Below are positions 42,972-51,731 of a stretch of 64,000 bases of DNA, piece after piece. Both the position numbers and the translations under genes were made by a program. The stretch lies in contig NZ_JAPPWA010000002.1 in NCBI RefSeq assembly GCF_029815055.1, positions 186,001 to 250,000 on the forward strand, given 5' to 3'. Under the pieces are notes generated by a model that worked only from the letters and a program-made list of their open reading frames with translations, was not told the origin of the DNA and searched no databases. The DNA is from Ignatzschineria sp. RMDPL8A (lineage in GTDB: Bacteria > Pseudomonadota > Gammaproteobacteria > Cardiobacteriales > Wohlfahrtiimonadaceae). Numbering within the stretch: the first letter of the stretch is position 1; each line of letters opens with the position of its first letter.

Positions 42972-45900
42972 TTAAGCGTCAGAGTCGGCCTTATGGGGCT
43001 TTGGGAGCAGCGCTTTAATCAATTTCACAATGGCATTGATGCGCAGCTCCGGATTTTCAAGCGGCACTTTATAACGCAATAGTTCTTGCCCTTGGAGTTG
43101 ATACAGGTGCGGCTCTTTTTGAATCAGCTCAATGAGGCGCTCGGCATCAAGATGCGGATTATCGCCAAAGATGATGCGAATCCCCTCTTTCGAGGCTTCA
43201 ATTTTGCTCACATTTAACGGACGCGCGAGAAGTTTTAGCTCCGTTAAGCGCACCAGGAATTTGGTCTCTTCCGGCAGTAGGCCAAAGCGGTCGATCATCT
43301 CAATATGGATATTATCGATCTCCTCTTGATTCGCGGCGCTCGCAAGGCGTTTATAAAATGAGAGACGCACGGATACATCGCCAATATAGAGCTCATTAAT
43401 CAGTGCCGGCACGCCAATACTGATCTCGGTAGTGGGATTAAAAGGCTCTTCAAGATTGAGTTTTTGTCCCGATTTCACCATTTTAACTGCTCGTGATAAC
43501 AGATCCATATAGAGGGAAAACCCGATGGAATGAATCTCGCCACTTTGTTGATCGCCAAGGAGTTCGCCTGCACCGCGAATCTCAAGGTCATGATTGGCGA
43601 GCATAAAGCCTGCACCCAAAGTATCGGTACTCATAATGGCCTCGATCCGTTTTTTCGCATCGCTCGTCATCTCTTTGGCAGGCGGCACAATGAGATAACA
43701 GAACGCACGGTGATGCGAGCGCCCAACCCGTCCGCGAATTTGGTGCAGCTGTGCAAGGCCAAGGTGATCGGCGCGATTGATAATGATGGTATTGGCGTTC
43801 GGAATATCGATTCCCGACTCAATAATGGTGGTACAGAGCAACATATTGACGCGGTGACTGTGGAAATCGAGCATCACTTTTTCAAGCTCCGTTTCTCGCA
43901 TCTGCCCGTGCGCCACTGCAATGGTGATATCGGGGAAGAGCGCTTCCAATCGTTCGCGCACACTCTCAATGGTTCGCACTTCATTATGGAGAAAATAGAC
44001 CTGTCCCCCCCGTTTAAATTCACGGTGGCACGCTTCGAGCACAAGCTCATCGCTCCACTCATTTAAAAAGGTTTTAATGGCGATCCGATTTTCCGGCGGC
44101 GTTGCAATAATCGATAACGATTTAAGCCCCGAAAGCCCCATATTGAGCGTCCGAGGAATGGGCGTTGCCGTCATCGCTAGGAAGTTCACCTCCGCACGCA
44201 TCGATTTGAGTTTCTCTTTCTGTTTCACGCCAAAGCGGTGCTCTTCATCGATAATCACAAGGCCAAGATTGTTAAATTTCACATCATCGGAGAGCAGTTT
44301 ATGGGTGCCGACAATGATATCGAGCTCGCCTTTTTCGGCAGCGGCTAAAATCTCGCGGGTCTCTTTGGTTTTACGAAAGCGTGAGAGCGCGGCAATTTTC
44401 ACTGGAAGATCGGCAAAACGATCTTGGAACGACTCCCCATGTTGCTCCGCAAGGAGGGTTGTTGGGGCAAGGAGCGCGACTTGATAGCCATTCATCACCG
44501 CTACAAAGGCCGCTCGCATCGCCACTTCCGTCTTCCCAAAGCCCACATCGCCGCAAATAATGCGATCCATTTTGCCCTCTTTAAGATCTTCAATAATCTC
44601 ATCGATGGCGCGCTGCTGGTCGGGGGTGGTCTCATAGGGGAAACTCTCAGAAAAGGCGCGATATTCCTCTTCAGGAAAGCTCATGCCTTTTGCCGGTTGC
44701 GCCTCTCGTTTGGCGTAAAGATCGAGGAGCTCTGCGGCGGTATCATTGGCCTTTTCCGCGGCTTTACGTTTGGCTTTATCCCACTGATCCGAGCCGAGTT
44801 TATGCCACGGCGCTTTTGTTTTATCGGTGCCGGAATAGGCGGCTAGTAGATCAAGGGAGGTGATGGGGAGATAGAGCTTGGCATTATCTTGATAACGAAT
44901 CACCACAAGCTCAGTATTATCAATGGTTGCGAGCCCATCGTAGCGCCCAATTCCGTGGGTGAGATGAATCACCGGATCGCCTGGTTTAAGCTCATCGAGA
45001 CTGGTGAGCATATTCTCAATATTGGCCACTTTCTCTTTAGAGCGATAACGGCTGCGGGTAATCCCTAAAAATTCATCTTCAGTAATGAGCGTAAGCGGCG
45101 GCGTCTCAAGGCGAAAACCATGGCGGAGCGTTCCCGTCACTATCGCAAGGGGCGTTGGCGCGTCAAATACAGCATTGATTGAGGGAAAAACTGTGGGCGT
45201 GATCGATTCATTTTCAAGCCGGCCGATCAAGGTCTCACGGCGCCCGGAAGTTTCGGTACAGATCACAAGCGGAAACGATTCATCCATCTGCGCTTTAAGG
45301 TGATCGAGGGTGATGCTCGGGTAGATCGGCGCATTAAATTCAAGGGATACCTGCGGGTAGTCGCCAATCGTGCCTGAGAGGGCGCTTAAGGTTAAAAAGA
45401 GGCGCGATGGCGGCAGGAGCGGGCGCGTCATATCGTGGCGATAGCGCTCATAGCGTTCATCAATCAGCTTTTGAAAGCGAAGTCCCTCGGTCTCTAAATT
45501 AGGGAAGGTGATGAGCGTTGTTTTTGGGGGAAGATAATCAAAAAAGGTGGAGGTATCTTGGAAAAAGAGCGGAAAATAGCTCTCAATTCCGGAAGGGAGA
45601 TTCCCCTTAATAATCTCTTTATAGATTAAGGAACGCTCGGGATTATCGCCAAATGCTGCTTCAAATTTTTCCTTAAATCGCGCGATCGCTTCCGAGCTTG
45701 TATCAAATTCCCGCGCCGGCAGTAAGGAGAAAATCTCAAGCTTTTCATCGGTGTGCTGGGTATCGGGATCGAAGGTGTAGATCGAGTCGATTTCATCGTC
45801 AAAAAAGTCGATCCGAATCGGGGTGTGATAGCCCATCGGATAGAGATCAAAAATCGCCCCGCGAACGGCAAATTCTCCCGGCGAGATTACGTTGTTAACC

Positions 45901-46355
45901 GCAAGATAGCCCGCCTTTTCGAGATTTTGACGAAACGCCTCAATGTCCATCCGGCTTCCCGTTTCAAGAAGGAGGACATTGGCGGCCAAAAAGTGTGTCG
46001 GTGCCACCCGTTGCATCAAGGTGGGAACGGTAATAATCGTGAGTGGAATCTGCCCCGATTTAATCTTCGATAAGATCGCAAGCCGGCGGGAAATAATATC
46101 AACCTGCGGTGAAAACGGGTCATAGGGCAGCGTTTCCGTATCGGGGAAAATCTCAGCCTCGCCCCCGAAAAATTGGCAATCATCGCGAAGCTCTTCCGCC
46201 TCTTTCATACTGCGAACGATCACCACCAGATTTTGGTCGCTATTTTTCGCCGATTTTGTGAGCGCAAGCGCAAAGTGAGAGGCATTTTCAAGCGCCCAAT
46301 GAGCGGTACGTTTTTGCGTTGGAATGGGGCGCGATTTAAAGCTGATTTTTTTCAT
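42972..46355 (-). CDS. mfd: Transcription-repair coupling factor Mfd
   Basis: Mfd removes RNA polymerase stalled at DNA lesions and recruits UvrA. The 1127-residue protein is full length: UvrB-like N-terminal domains (about 1-330), the RNA polymerase-interacting domain (PGDPVIHLTHGIGRYDGL, near 470), a RecG-like motor with Walker A GDVGFGKTEVAMRAAF near 600, DEEH in VIIDEEHRFGVKQ, TATPIPRTL, the relay region QIRGRVGRSHHRAFCYL, and the TRCF C-terminal domain. It is ten bases downstream of the RDD gene on the same strand. Confidence 0.96.
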   Translation of the reverse strand: MKKISFKSRPIPTQKRTAHWALENASHFALALTKSAKNSDQNLVVIVRSMKEAEELRDDCQFFGGEAEIFPDTETLPYDPFSPQVDIISRRLAILSKIKSGQIPLTIITVPTLMQRVAPTHFLAANVLLLETGSRMDIEAFRQNLEKAGYLAVNNVISPGEFAVRGAIFDLYPMGYHTPIRIDFFDDEIDSIYTFDPDTQHTDEKLEIFSLLPAREFDTSSEAIARFKEKFEAAFGDNPERSLIYKEIIKGNLPSGIESYFPLFFQDTSTFFDYLPPKTTLITFPNLETEGLRFQKLIDERYERYRHDMTRPLLPPSRLFLTLSALSGTIGDYPQVSLEFNAPIYPSITLDHLKAQMDESFPLVICTETSGRRETLIGRLENESITPTVFPSINAVFDAPTPLAIVTGTLRHGFRLETPPLTLITEDEFLGITRSRYRSKEKVANIENMLTSLDELKPGDPVIHLTHGIGRYDGLATIDNTELVVIRYQDNAKLYLPITSLDLLAAYSGTDKTKAPWHKLGSDQWDKAKRKAAEKANDTAAELLDLYAKREAQPAKGMSFPEEEYRAFSESFPYETTPDQQRAIDEIIEDLKEGKMDRIICGDVGFGKTEVAMRAAFVAVMNGYQVALLAPTTLLAEQHGESFQDRFADLPVKIAALSRFRKTKETREILAAAEKGELDIIVGTHKLLSDDVKFNNLGLVIIDEEHRFGVKQKEKLKSMRAEVNFLAMTATPIPRTLNMGLSGLKSLSIIATPPENRIAIKTFLNEWSDELVLEACHREFKRGGQVYFLHNEVRTIESVRERLEALFPDITIAVAHGQMRETELEKVMLDFHSHRVNMLLCTTIIESGIDIPNANTIIINRADHLGLAQLHQIRGRVGRSHHRAFCYLIVPPAKEMTSDAKKRIEAIMSTDTLGAGFMLANHDLEIRGAGELLGDQQSGEIHSIGFSLYMDLLSRAVKMVKSGQKLNLEEPFNPTTEISIGVPALINELYIGDVSVRLSFYKRLASAANQEEIDNIHIEMIDRFGLLPEETKFLVRLTELKLLARPLNVSKIEASKEGIRIIFGDNPHLDAERLIELIQKEPHLYQLQGQELLRYKVPLENPELRINAIVKLIKALLPKPHKADSDA

Positions 46356-46364
46356 AATACTCGA

Positions 46365-46817
46365 TTATTGTCGCTTTTTCGGTAATTGAACGATGACGCT
46401 GTGGGAGATCATGTCATGCCAGGTCATCTGCGTTGGGGTGATAAGCGCCCAAAAGTAGCCAAGCCCGAGAAAAAGAAAACTCACAATGGCGCTCAGTGCG
46501 CGAATTAAGGCTTGAATTAAAGTGATTTTTTGCCCATTACGGCTCTGGATAGAGAGTCGCCAGGCTCGCATGCCAAGGGTTTGCCCATCACGGAGCCAGA
46601 AAAAGAGGAAAAACCCCACGGCAACGATGAAGCACGAGCTCATCATTGGCGCATAAAGCGCGTGTCCCGGCTCAATGGCCAGCCCTTCATTAAACCCAAT
46701 CACCCAGATGGCACCAACCACTAAAAAGAGCGAAATCACCGCCATTAAATCATATAAAAGTGCGCCTAAACGGCGTGGCAACGTGGCGATGGGGTAGAGT
46801 GAATCCGATTGTGTCAT
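46365..46817 (-). CDS. RDD-family membrane protein
   Basis: A 150-residue inner-membrane protein with the RDD domain: PRRLGALLYDLMAVISL near the start (Arg and Asp of the name), two early helices (AVISLFLVVGAIWVIGF and MSSCFIVAVGFFLFFWL), RDGQTLGMRAWRLSIQ, and a third helix region (ALSAIVSFLFLGLGYFWALI). The family is widespread; some members are linked to ion exchange but most lack a known role. It is immediately upstream of mfd and probably shares its transcript. Confidence 0.85.
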   Translation of the reverse strand: MTQSDSLYPIATLPRRLGALLYDLMAVISLFLVVGAIWVIGFNEGLAIEPGHALYAPMMSSCFIVAVGFFLFFWLRDGQTLGMRAWRLSIQSRNGQKITLIQALIRALSAIVSFLFLGLGYFWALITPTQMTWHDMISHSVIVQLPKKRQ

Positions 46818-47129
46818 ACAGCGTAGTGTCCTTTTAACAGGTCAAAAAGTAAAGTTGATCGAGCGCATCGGGTAAGCGATGGGGCGCGGATAAAGTGTGC
46901 TTAAGGGAAAGACTGCTCAAAAATGACTCTATTTTATCATGAATTTAGCCTCAATCGGCGCGGAAATTGCTTTTCCATTGGCACAGCCTTTCATTGAATG
47001 CGAAAATAGGCCAGAAGGGCAGAATGAGGCGCGATAATCGGTGAGAATTTGGCACCGTTTTTTCGGCTTAGATCATTGTTTTAGTCCACTAACTTGGTAC
47101 ACTGTATCCATTATTTTAAAGGAGAAAGC
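46818..47129. other. Divergent intergenic region before the LemA cassette
   Basis: About 310 bases without a gene. A weak possible promoter for lemA lies near 47076-47103 (TTGTTT, then TACACT). No terminator or clear operator is seen. Confidence 0.35.
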
Positions 47130-47681
47130 ATGGGAATCGGAATCATCGGTTTAGGGATCGTCGCCCTCTATTCGATCGTTGTCTATAACCAATTAATTCG
47201 TCGGAAGATGCTGATTGAAGAGGCGTACGCGGGGATCGATGTGCAGTTGCAATTGCGCTATGATCTGGTGCCGATGCTCGTTGAGGTTGTGAAAGCGACG
47301 CGTCTGCATGAGTCGAGCACGTTAAAAGAGGTGATTGAACTTCGCAGTCGCGGGATGTCGGGGACGCTCTCGGTGGAGGCACTCGGGAAAAATGAGGTGG
47401 CGCTTTCCCGTGCGCTTGCACGCCTGATGGTCAATGTAGAGAATTATCCTGAATTACGCGCCAATCAAAACTTTTCAGAATTGCAAACCCAGCTAGTGGA
47501 TATTGAAGATCTGCTCGGTGAAGCACGCCGTTATTACAATGCCACGGTGCGTTATTTTAATATCTACAAACAGCAATTTCCCAATGTGTTAATTGCAAAC
47601 CTCTTTCGCTTTAGTGATGGGACCTATTTTGCCGTCAGTGAAGATAATGCGCGCAAATCACCGGGGGTATCACTCTCATGA
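47130..47681 (+). CDS. LemA-family protein
   Basis: A 183-residue protein with an N-terminal membrane helix (GIGIIGLGIVALYSIVVYNQLI) and a long helical LemA domain: RRKMLIEEAYAGIDVQLQLRYDLVPMLVEVVKA, ARLMVNVENYPELRANQNFSELQTQL and EDLLGEARRYYNATVRYFNIYKQQFPN. The N-terminus is outside and the helical bundle sits at one face of the inner membrane. The function of LemA is unknown; it is often encoded next to DUF2207 or TPM-domain proteins, as here. ATG 47130 follows AAAGGAGA. It overlaps the next gene by four bases. Confidence 0.88.
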   Translation: MGIGIIGLGIVALYSIVVYNQLIRRKMLIEEAYAGIDVQLQLRYDLVPMLVEVVKATRLHESSTLKEVIELRSRGMSGTLSVEALGKNEVALSRALARLMVNVENYPELRANQNFSELQTQLVDIEDLLGEARRYYNATVRYFNIYKQQFPNVLIANLFRFSDGTYFAVSEDNARKSPGVSLS

Positions 47682-49627
47682 TAAAACCGTTACGGCTCGG
47701 AGTGGCGTTGATTCTTTTTGCACTGATTCAGATCATCAGCCCGCTTTATGCAGAGACCATTTTAAACTACGACACAACGTTAACGCTCGATCAATCCGGG
47801 GAGCTTTATGGGCAAGAGCGCATTTTAATGACGGTGGAGCACAATCAAGTGCGCCTTGGAATCTATCGGGAATATCCGGAGCGGTTTTTTGCCCTTGGTA
47901 AATCTTATAAATCGCCGTATGAAATTATTGCTGTGACCCGGGATGGTAAGCCCGAGCCTTTTTGGACGGAGCGACGCGATGGTGTATTAAAATTGTTTAC
48001 TGGCGCTCGCGACAATCGGCCGGAGAATTATCTCCCAAAAGGGAAGGCGGAATATCAAATTACTTGGCGCTCTAAGCAACATGTTCGCCGTTTTAGTCAA
48101 TTTGATGAGCTCTATTATAATGCGACCGGCAATGAGTGGAGTTTCCCCATTGAGTCGGCAACGGTGACGGTGAACCTGCCGGAAGCGGTACAAATTAAGC
48201 AGAGCGCGAGCTATATTGGGCGCTCGGGGAGTCGTGAATCGGGAGAGCTAACGGAGATTAATCCTCAAACCATTCAAGCTGCTTCAACGCGTCCCTTAAG
48301 AGCTCGAGAAGGACTCACCATCGCGGTGGGATTCACGCCCAAAATTATTAAAAATGTGGGCTATAAAGCGAGCTTAGCGGATGAACAGCAAAATGCGATA
48401 CTCGAGCGGCTTCCGGGGTTTTTCCCAGTCTATGCGCTTCCCCATCTATTGGCGCTTATCTGCATGCTGATGATCTACGTTTGGGCATGGTTTCGTTATG
48501 GGAAACGGCACAGTCTTGGCGTTGTCAAACCTGAATTTAAGCAACCTGATTCTTTGGTGGTCGGTAAAGCGGCAGCGGCTTATTTTGGCTATGAATTTGA
48601 TGCAAAACGGGTGATTAGCGCAACCTTTGTGGAGCTTGCGGCGATGGGGCTTGTGGAGCTTGATATGGAGAGTATCAGTCTTACGAAAATGGGTGAAAAG
48701 GCGCATCACACAAAGATTTCTGATCCGGAATTAATGACGTTTTTCAGAGCGTTTTGGGCATTTGATCAAAAAACGGGGCGCTTTGCACATAAAAAACTGG
48801 CTTTAAACAAGCTCCCGGGAACCTGTGTGAGCGCGACAAGCAAGTATATTGCGGCGTTACGGCGCGACGGGGTGAAGCAGTATGAGAAAACCATTTGGCC
48901 GATCTTTCTGGGGCTTGGATTTGGGGCGTTAGCGCTCTTTATCTACCCTTCACCGCATGTTGGAAAAGTCGCGACGGTAGTGTTACTGATGGTATCGATC
49001 ATGTATGTGCCCCTTTTGAATGCGATGATCAGCAACTTTAAAGAGAAAGAGTACAGCGCGGTGATCTTTTTGGGCGTGTTTGCAGCGATTTTAACGGTGG
49101 GGTTTGTCTCTAAAATGCCCTATTCTATGGCAGGAATGGCGCCGGATATTGGCATGTATGGCTTTACCTTAACGGGGATTCCGCTTGTGATTTTGCCGGT
49201 GATTACTACCCATTTACTGCGCCGCCCGAAAGAGAGTACCGTGCCGATGTTGCGCTATTTGGAAGGGGTAAAACTCTATATCAATATCGCCGATAAAGAG
49301 CGCTATCAAGTGATGACCCCAGAGGTGTTTGAGAAACATCTTCCCTATGCGATTTTATTTGAGCTTGATGGAAAATGGTTCGCGGAATTTAGAAAAAATT
49401 ATCAATATTATCGTCCTGAATGGTTTAAGGGTCAGGAATTTAGTGCGCTCAGTATGGGCATGGCAACCGGTGCATTGAGCCGAGGCATATCGAGCCGAGC
49501 ATCCTCAGGCTCTTCTGGAAGAGGCAGCGGGCGAAGTTCTGGAGGCGGCTTTGGCAGTAGCTCCGGAAGTCGCGGTGGCGGAAGCTCGGGCGGCGGTTCC
49601 GGTGGTGGCGGCGGAGGTGGCCGTTAA
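47678..49627 (+). CDS. DUF2207 membrane protein, first copy
   Basis: A 649-residue protein. Signal peptide (about 1-25), an exported DUF2207 beta domain (about 26-235, with GELYGQERILMTVEHNQVRLGIYREYPERF and DELYYNATGNEWSFPIESATVTV), a membrane helix near 250-270, a cytoplasmic segment, three or four further helices (about 400-510), another soluble part (ERYQVMTPEVFEKHLPYAILFELDGKWFAEF), and a C-terminal Gly/Ser-rich tail ending in a run of glycines and Arg. Start overlaps LemA by four bases (ATGA). DUF2207 has no known function; a LemA partner is inferred from the coupling. Confidence 0.85.
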   Translation: MIKPLRLGVALILFALIQIISPLYAETILNYDTTLTLDQSGELYGQERILMTVEHNQVRLGIYREYPERFFALGKSYKSPYEIIAVTRDGKPEPFWTERRDGVLKLFTGARDNRPENYLPKGKAEYQITWRSKQHVRRFSQFDELYYNATGNEWSFPIESATVTVNLPEAVQIKQSASYIGRSGSRESGELTEINPQTIQAASTRPLRAREGLTIAVGFTPKIIKNVGYKASLADEQQNAILERLPGFFPVYALPHLLALICMLMIYVWAWFRYGKRHSLGVVKPEFKQPDSLVVGKAAAAYFGYEFDAKRVISATFVELAAMGLVELDMESISLTKMGEKAHHTKISDPELMTFFRAFWAFDQKTGRFAHKKLALNKLPGTCVSATSKYIAALRRDGVKQYEKTIWPIFLGLGFGALALFIYPSPHVGKVATVVLLMVSIMYVPLLNAMISNFKEKEYSAVIFLGVFAAILTVGFVSKMPYSMAGMAPDIGMYGFTLTGIPLVILPVITTHLLRRPKESTVPMLRYLEGVKLYINIADKERYQVMTPEVFEKHLPYAILFELDGKWFAEFRKNYQYYRPEWFKGQEFSALSMGMATGALSRGISSRASSGSSGRGSGRSSGGGFGSSSGSRGGGSSGGGSGGGGGGGR

Positions 49628-49668
49628 AAGGTCATTAGACAATCTATAATTCATACGATGAGGCAATC

Positions 49669-51636
49669 ATGAGAGAGCAAACAGAGGATTTTCCTTCTAC
49701 ATTACGTCCGATGTGGGGTTTTCTGCGCACCGTTCAGGTGTTTTGCATTGTGCTCTCTCTGTCACTGCTTTCGCCTCTTTTTGCCGAAGAAATTTTGGAG
49801 TATCACCTCGATGTGGAAATCTTAGCGGATGGCACCATTGAGGGGACGGAGCGCATCTTAATCATCGTCGATCATCAAGCGGTTCGTTTGGGGATCTATC
49901 GGGATTATGAGACGGCGTATTACCCAAATCATAAGCGGATTGAGACGCCGTATCAGATTATCTCGGTGACCCGCGATGGCGCGCCTGAGCACTATTGGAC
50001 GGAGGAGGTTAGTAAGGATACGATGCGCCTTTTAACCGGTGCTGAGCAGAATCTCGCCGCCAATTATCTCCCAAAAGGCGTTGCGCAATATGAGATTAAG
50101 TGGCGCAGTGAGAATCATATTCGCTCTTTTAAGGAGTACGATGAGCTCTATTACAATGTGACGGGCAATGGTTGGAAATTCCCTATAAATCAGGTGAGTG
50201 CGCGGGTGACGTTACCTGCGGGCGCTTCGATTATTCAAGCAGCGAGCTATTATGGCAAGATGGGGAGTACGCTCCGCGGGGTTGAGGTGTCGCGGAGTGA
50301 TAACACGATCGAATTTAGAGCAGCGCGGGCATTAAATAGCGGTGAGGGATTAACCATTGCCGTTGGGTTTACTCCGGATGTTGTGGAAAAGCAAGGTTTT
50401 GTCGCAGGGCCGATCGATCACTTTAATAATGGAATTTTGGAGCGCCTTCCCACGATTTTTAGCTCAACGAGTATTCCGTTTTTAGTCTCAGCAAGCGTGC
50501 TCTTTCTCTTTTATTTAGGCGTCTGGTTTTTTGTGGCGCGGGGCAAAACGTCTCATGCGATTGGGATTCAATATTATCCGCCTGCGGAGCTCTCTGTCGG
50601 TGATGTGATGGCGCTGGCTCATAGGCGTGTGATTGAGCCTATGCGGGTGATTAATGTTACGCTGATTGATCTTGCGGTGCGGGGGTATGTGATCTTCGAT
50701 ACAAAGGGGATTCGCCGGAATTTTCGTGGGCTCTCTGATTTGCCGGCAGATGAGGATGAAAAACATCTCTTGATGAAGCTCTTTGGTTGGCGGAAATCGT
50801 TGAGTGACTATGCTCATGCTAAAATTTTATTTAAAACGCCGCCACTTCAGGCCTATCTTGCCCTGACCCAGCATACTGAAGCGTTGCAAGCTCGGCGCAA
50901 AAAACACATTACTAATCACAATGGCTGGCTGACGATTGGAATTTTGATTGCGCTTGCGATTCTCTATTGTTATCCCAAATCGCCCGGCGAGAATCTAGCG
51001 ACGGCCATTATGGTCTTTATCTTGGGGTTTGTTGCGCTCTTTGTCTATATTTATACGATGGGCGAGGGCAAGGATTGGAGGCTGGGGGACCAGCTTTTCC
51101 ATTGGATCTTTGCGCTGTTCTTCTTTCCCCCTTTTTTACTGATGGTGCCTTTTTTAGTGGGGAGTTTAGAGATAACGCCGGCAGTGTTTGGCTTTGCGAT
51201 CGCGGGCCTTCTGAATGTCGCTGTTTTTATTCTGTTTGCCTATCTCTTTGAAAGACCCAAGGAGCCCTCCGTTCTCTTGGTTCAACAGGTGCAAGCACTG
51301 CGCGAAAAAATGGAGATTACCGATAAGGCACGTTATCAAATTTTGCCGCCCGAAGAATTTGAATATTTGCTTCCCTATGCCATTATTTTCGGCATTGATC
51401 AGGGCTGGGTAAGCAACTTTATGGATGCCAATCGTGGCTACCAGCCAAAGTGGTATCGAGAGCGCCAATTTAATGCACATTCTTATCGTGCCTCATTGAA
51501 TCAAACGAGTGGCTTTGCACAACCGAGCGGTTTATCAGGCTCATCATTTGGTGGAAGTTCGCGCAGTAGCTCAGGAAGTGGCGGCGGGGGCAGTTCTGGA
51601 GGAGGATCCGGCGGCGGGGGTGGCGGAGGCCGGTAA
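49669..51636 (+). CDS. DUF2207 membrane protein, second copy
   Basis: A 655-residue tandem paralogue of the preceding gene with the same order: signal segment (VFCIVLSLSLLSPLFA), exported DUF2207 domain (EGTERILIIVDHQAVRLGIYRDYETAYY; DELYYNVTGNGWKFPINQVSARVTL), helix near 265-285, cytoplasmic part, helices around 425-535, a conserved ARYQILPPEEFEYLLPYAIIFGIDQGW segment and a near-identical Gly/Ser tail. Identity is uneven: highest in the exported domain and tail, lower in the membrane middle, so the duplication is old. It ends the cassette before a strong terminator. Confidence 0.85.
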   Translation: MREQTEDFPSTLRPMWGFLRTVQVFCIVLSLSLLSPLFAEEILEYHLDVEILADGTIEGTERILIIVDHQAVRLGIYRDYETAYYPNHKRIETPYQIISVTRDGAPEHYWTEEVSKDTMRLLTGAEQNLAANYLPKGVAQYEIKWRSENHIRSFKEYDELYYNVTGNGWKFPINQVSARVTLPAGASIIQAASYYGKMGSTLRGVEVSRSDNTIEFRAARALNSGEGLTIAVGFTPDVVEKQGFVAGPIDHFNNGILERLPTIFSSTSIPFLVSASVLFLFYLGVWFFVARGKTSHAIGIQYYPPAELSVGDVMALAHRRVIEPMRVINVTLIDLAVRGYVIFDTKGIRRNFRGLSDLPADEDEKHLLMKLFGWRKSLSDYAHAKILFKTPPLQAYLALTQHTEALQARRKKHITNHNGWLTIGILIALAILYCYPKSPGENLATAIMVFILGFVALFVYIYTMGEGKDWRLGDQLFHWIFALFFFPPFLLMVPFLVGSLEITPAVFGFAIAGLLNVAVFILFAYLFERPKEPSVLLVQQVQALREKMEITDKARYQILPPEEFEYLLPYAIIFGIDQGWVSNFMDANRGYQPKWYRERQFNAHSYRASLNQTSGFAQPSGLSGSSFGGSSRSSSGSGGGGSSGGGSGGGGGGGR

Positions 51637-51667
51637 TTAAAAAATTGAAAAATTAAAACGATTAAAA

Positions 51668-51703
51668 AAGGGAGCAAGATCTCGATCTTACTCCCTCTAT
51701 TTT
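51668..51703. terminator. Bidirectional terminator between DUF2207 gene and amine oxidase gene
   Basis: Stem GGGAG.AAGAT / ATCTT.CTCCC (51670-51680 and 51685-51695) with a CTCG loop, an A-run before and TCTATTTTT after. Confidence 0.85.
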
Positions 51704-51731
51704 TGCTTTTTATTGGTTATCGATCGAATGA

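Noticed and set aside
43530-44846. Plus-strand open frames of 135-178 codons opposite mfd
   Set aside because: They lie antisense to conserved Mfd motor motifs and have no independent support.
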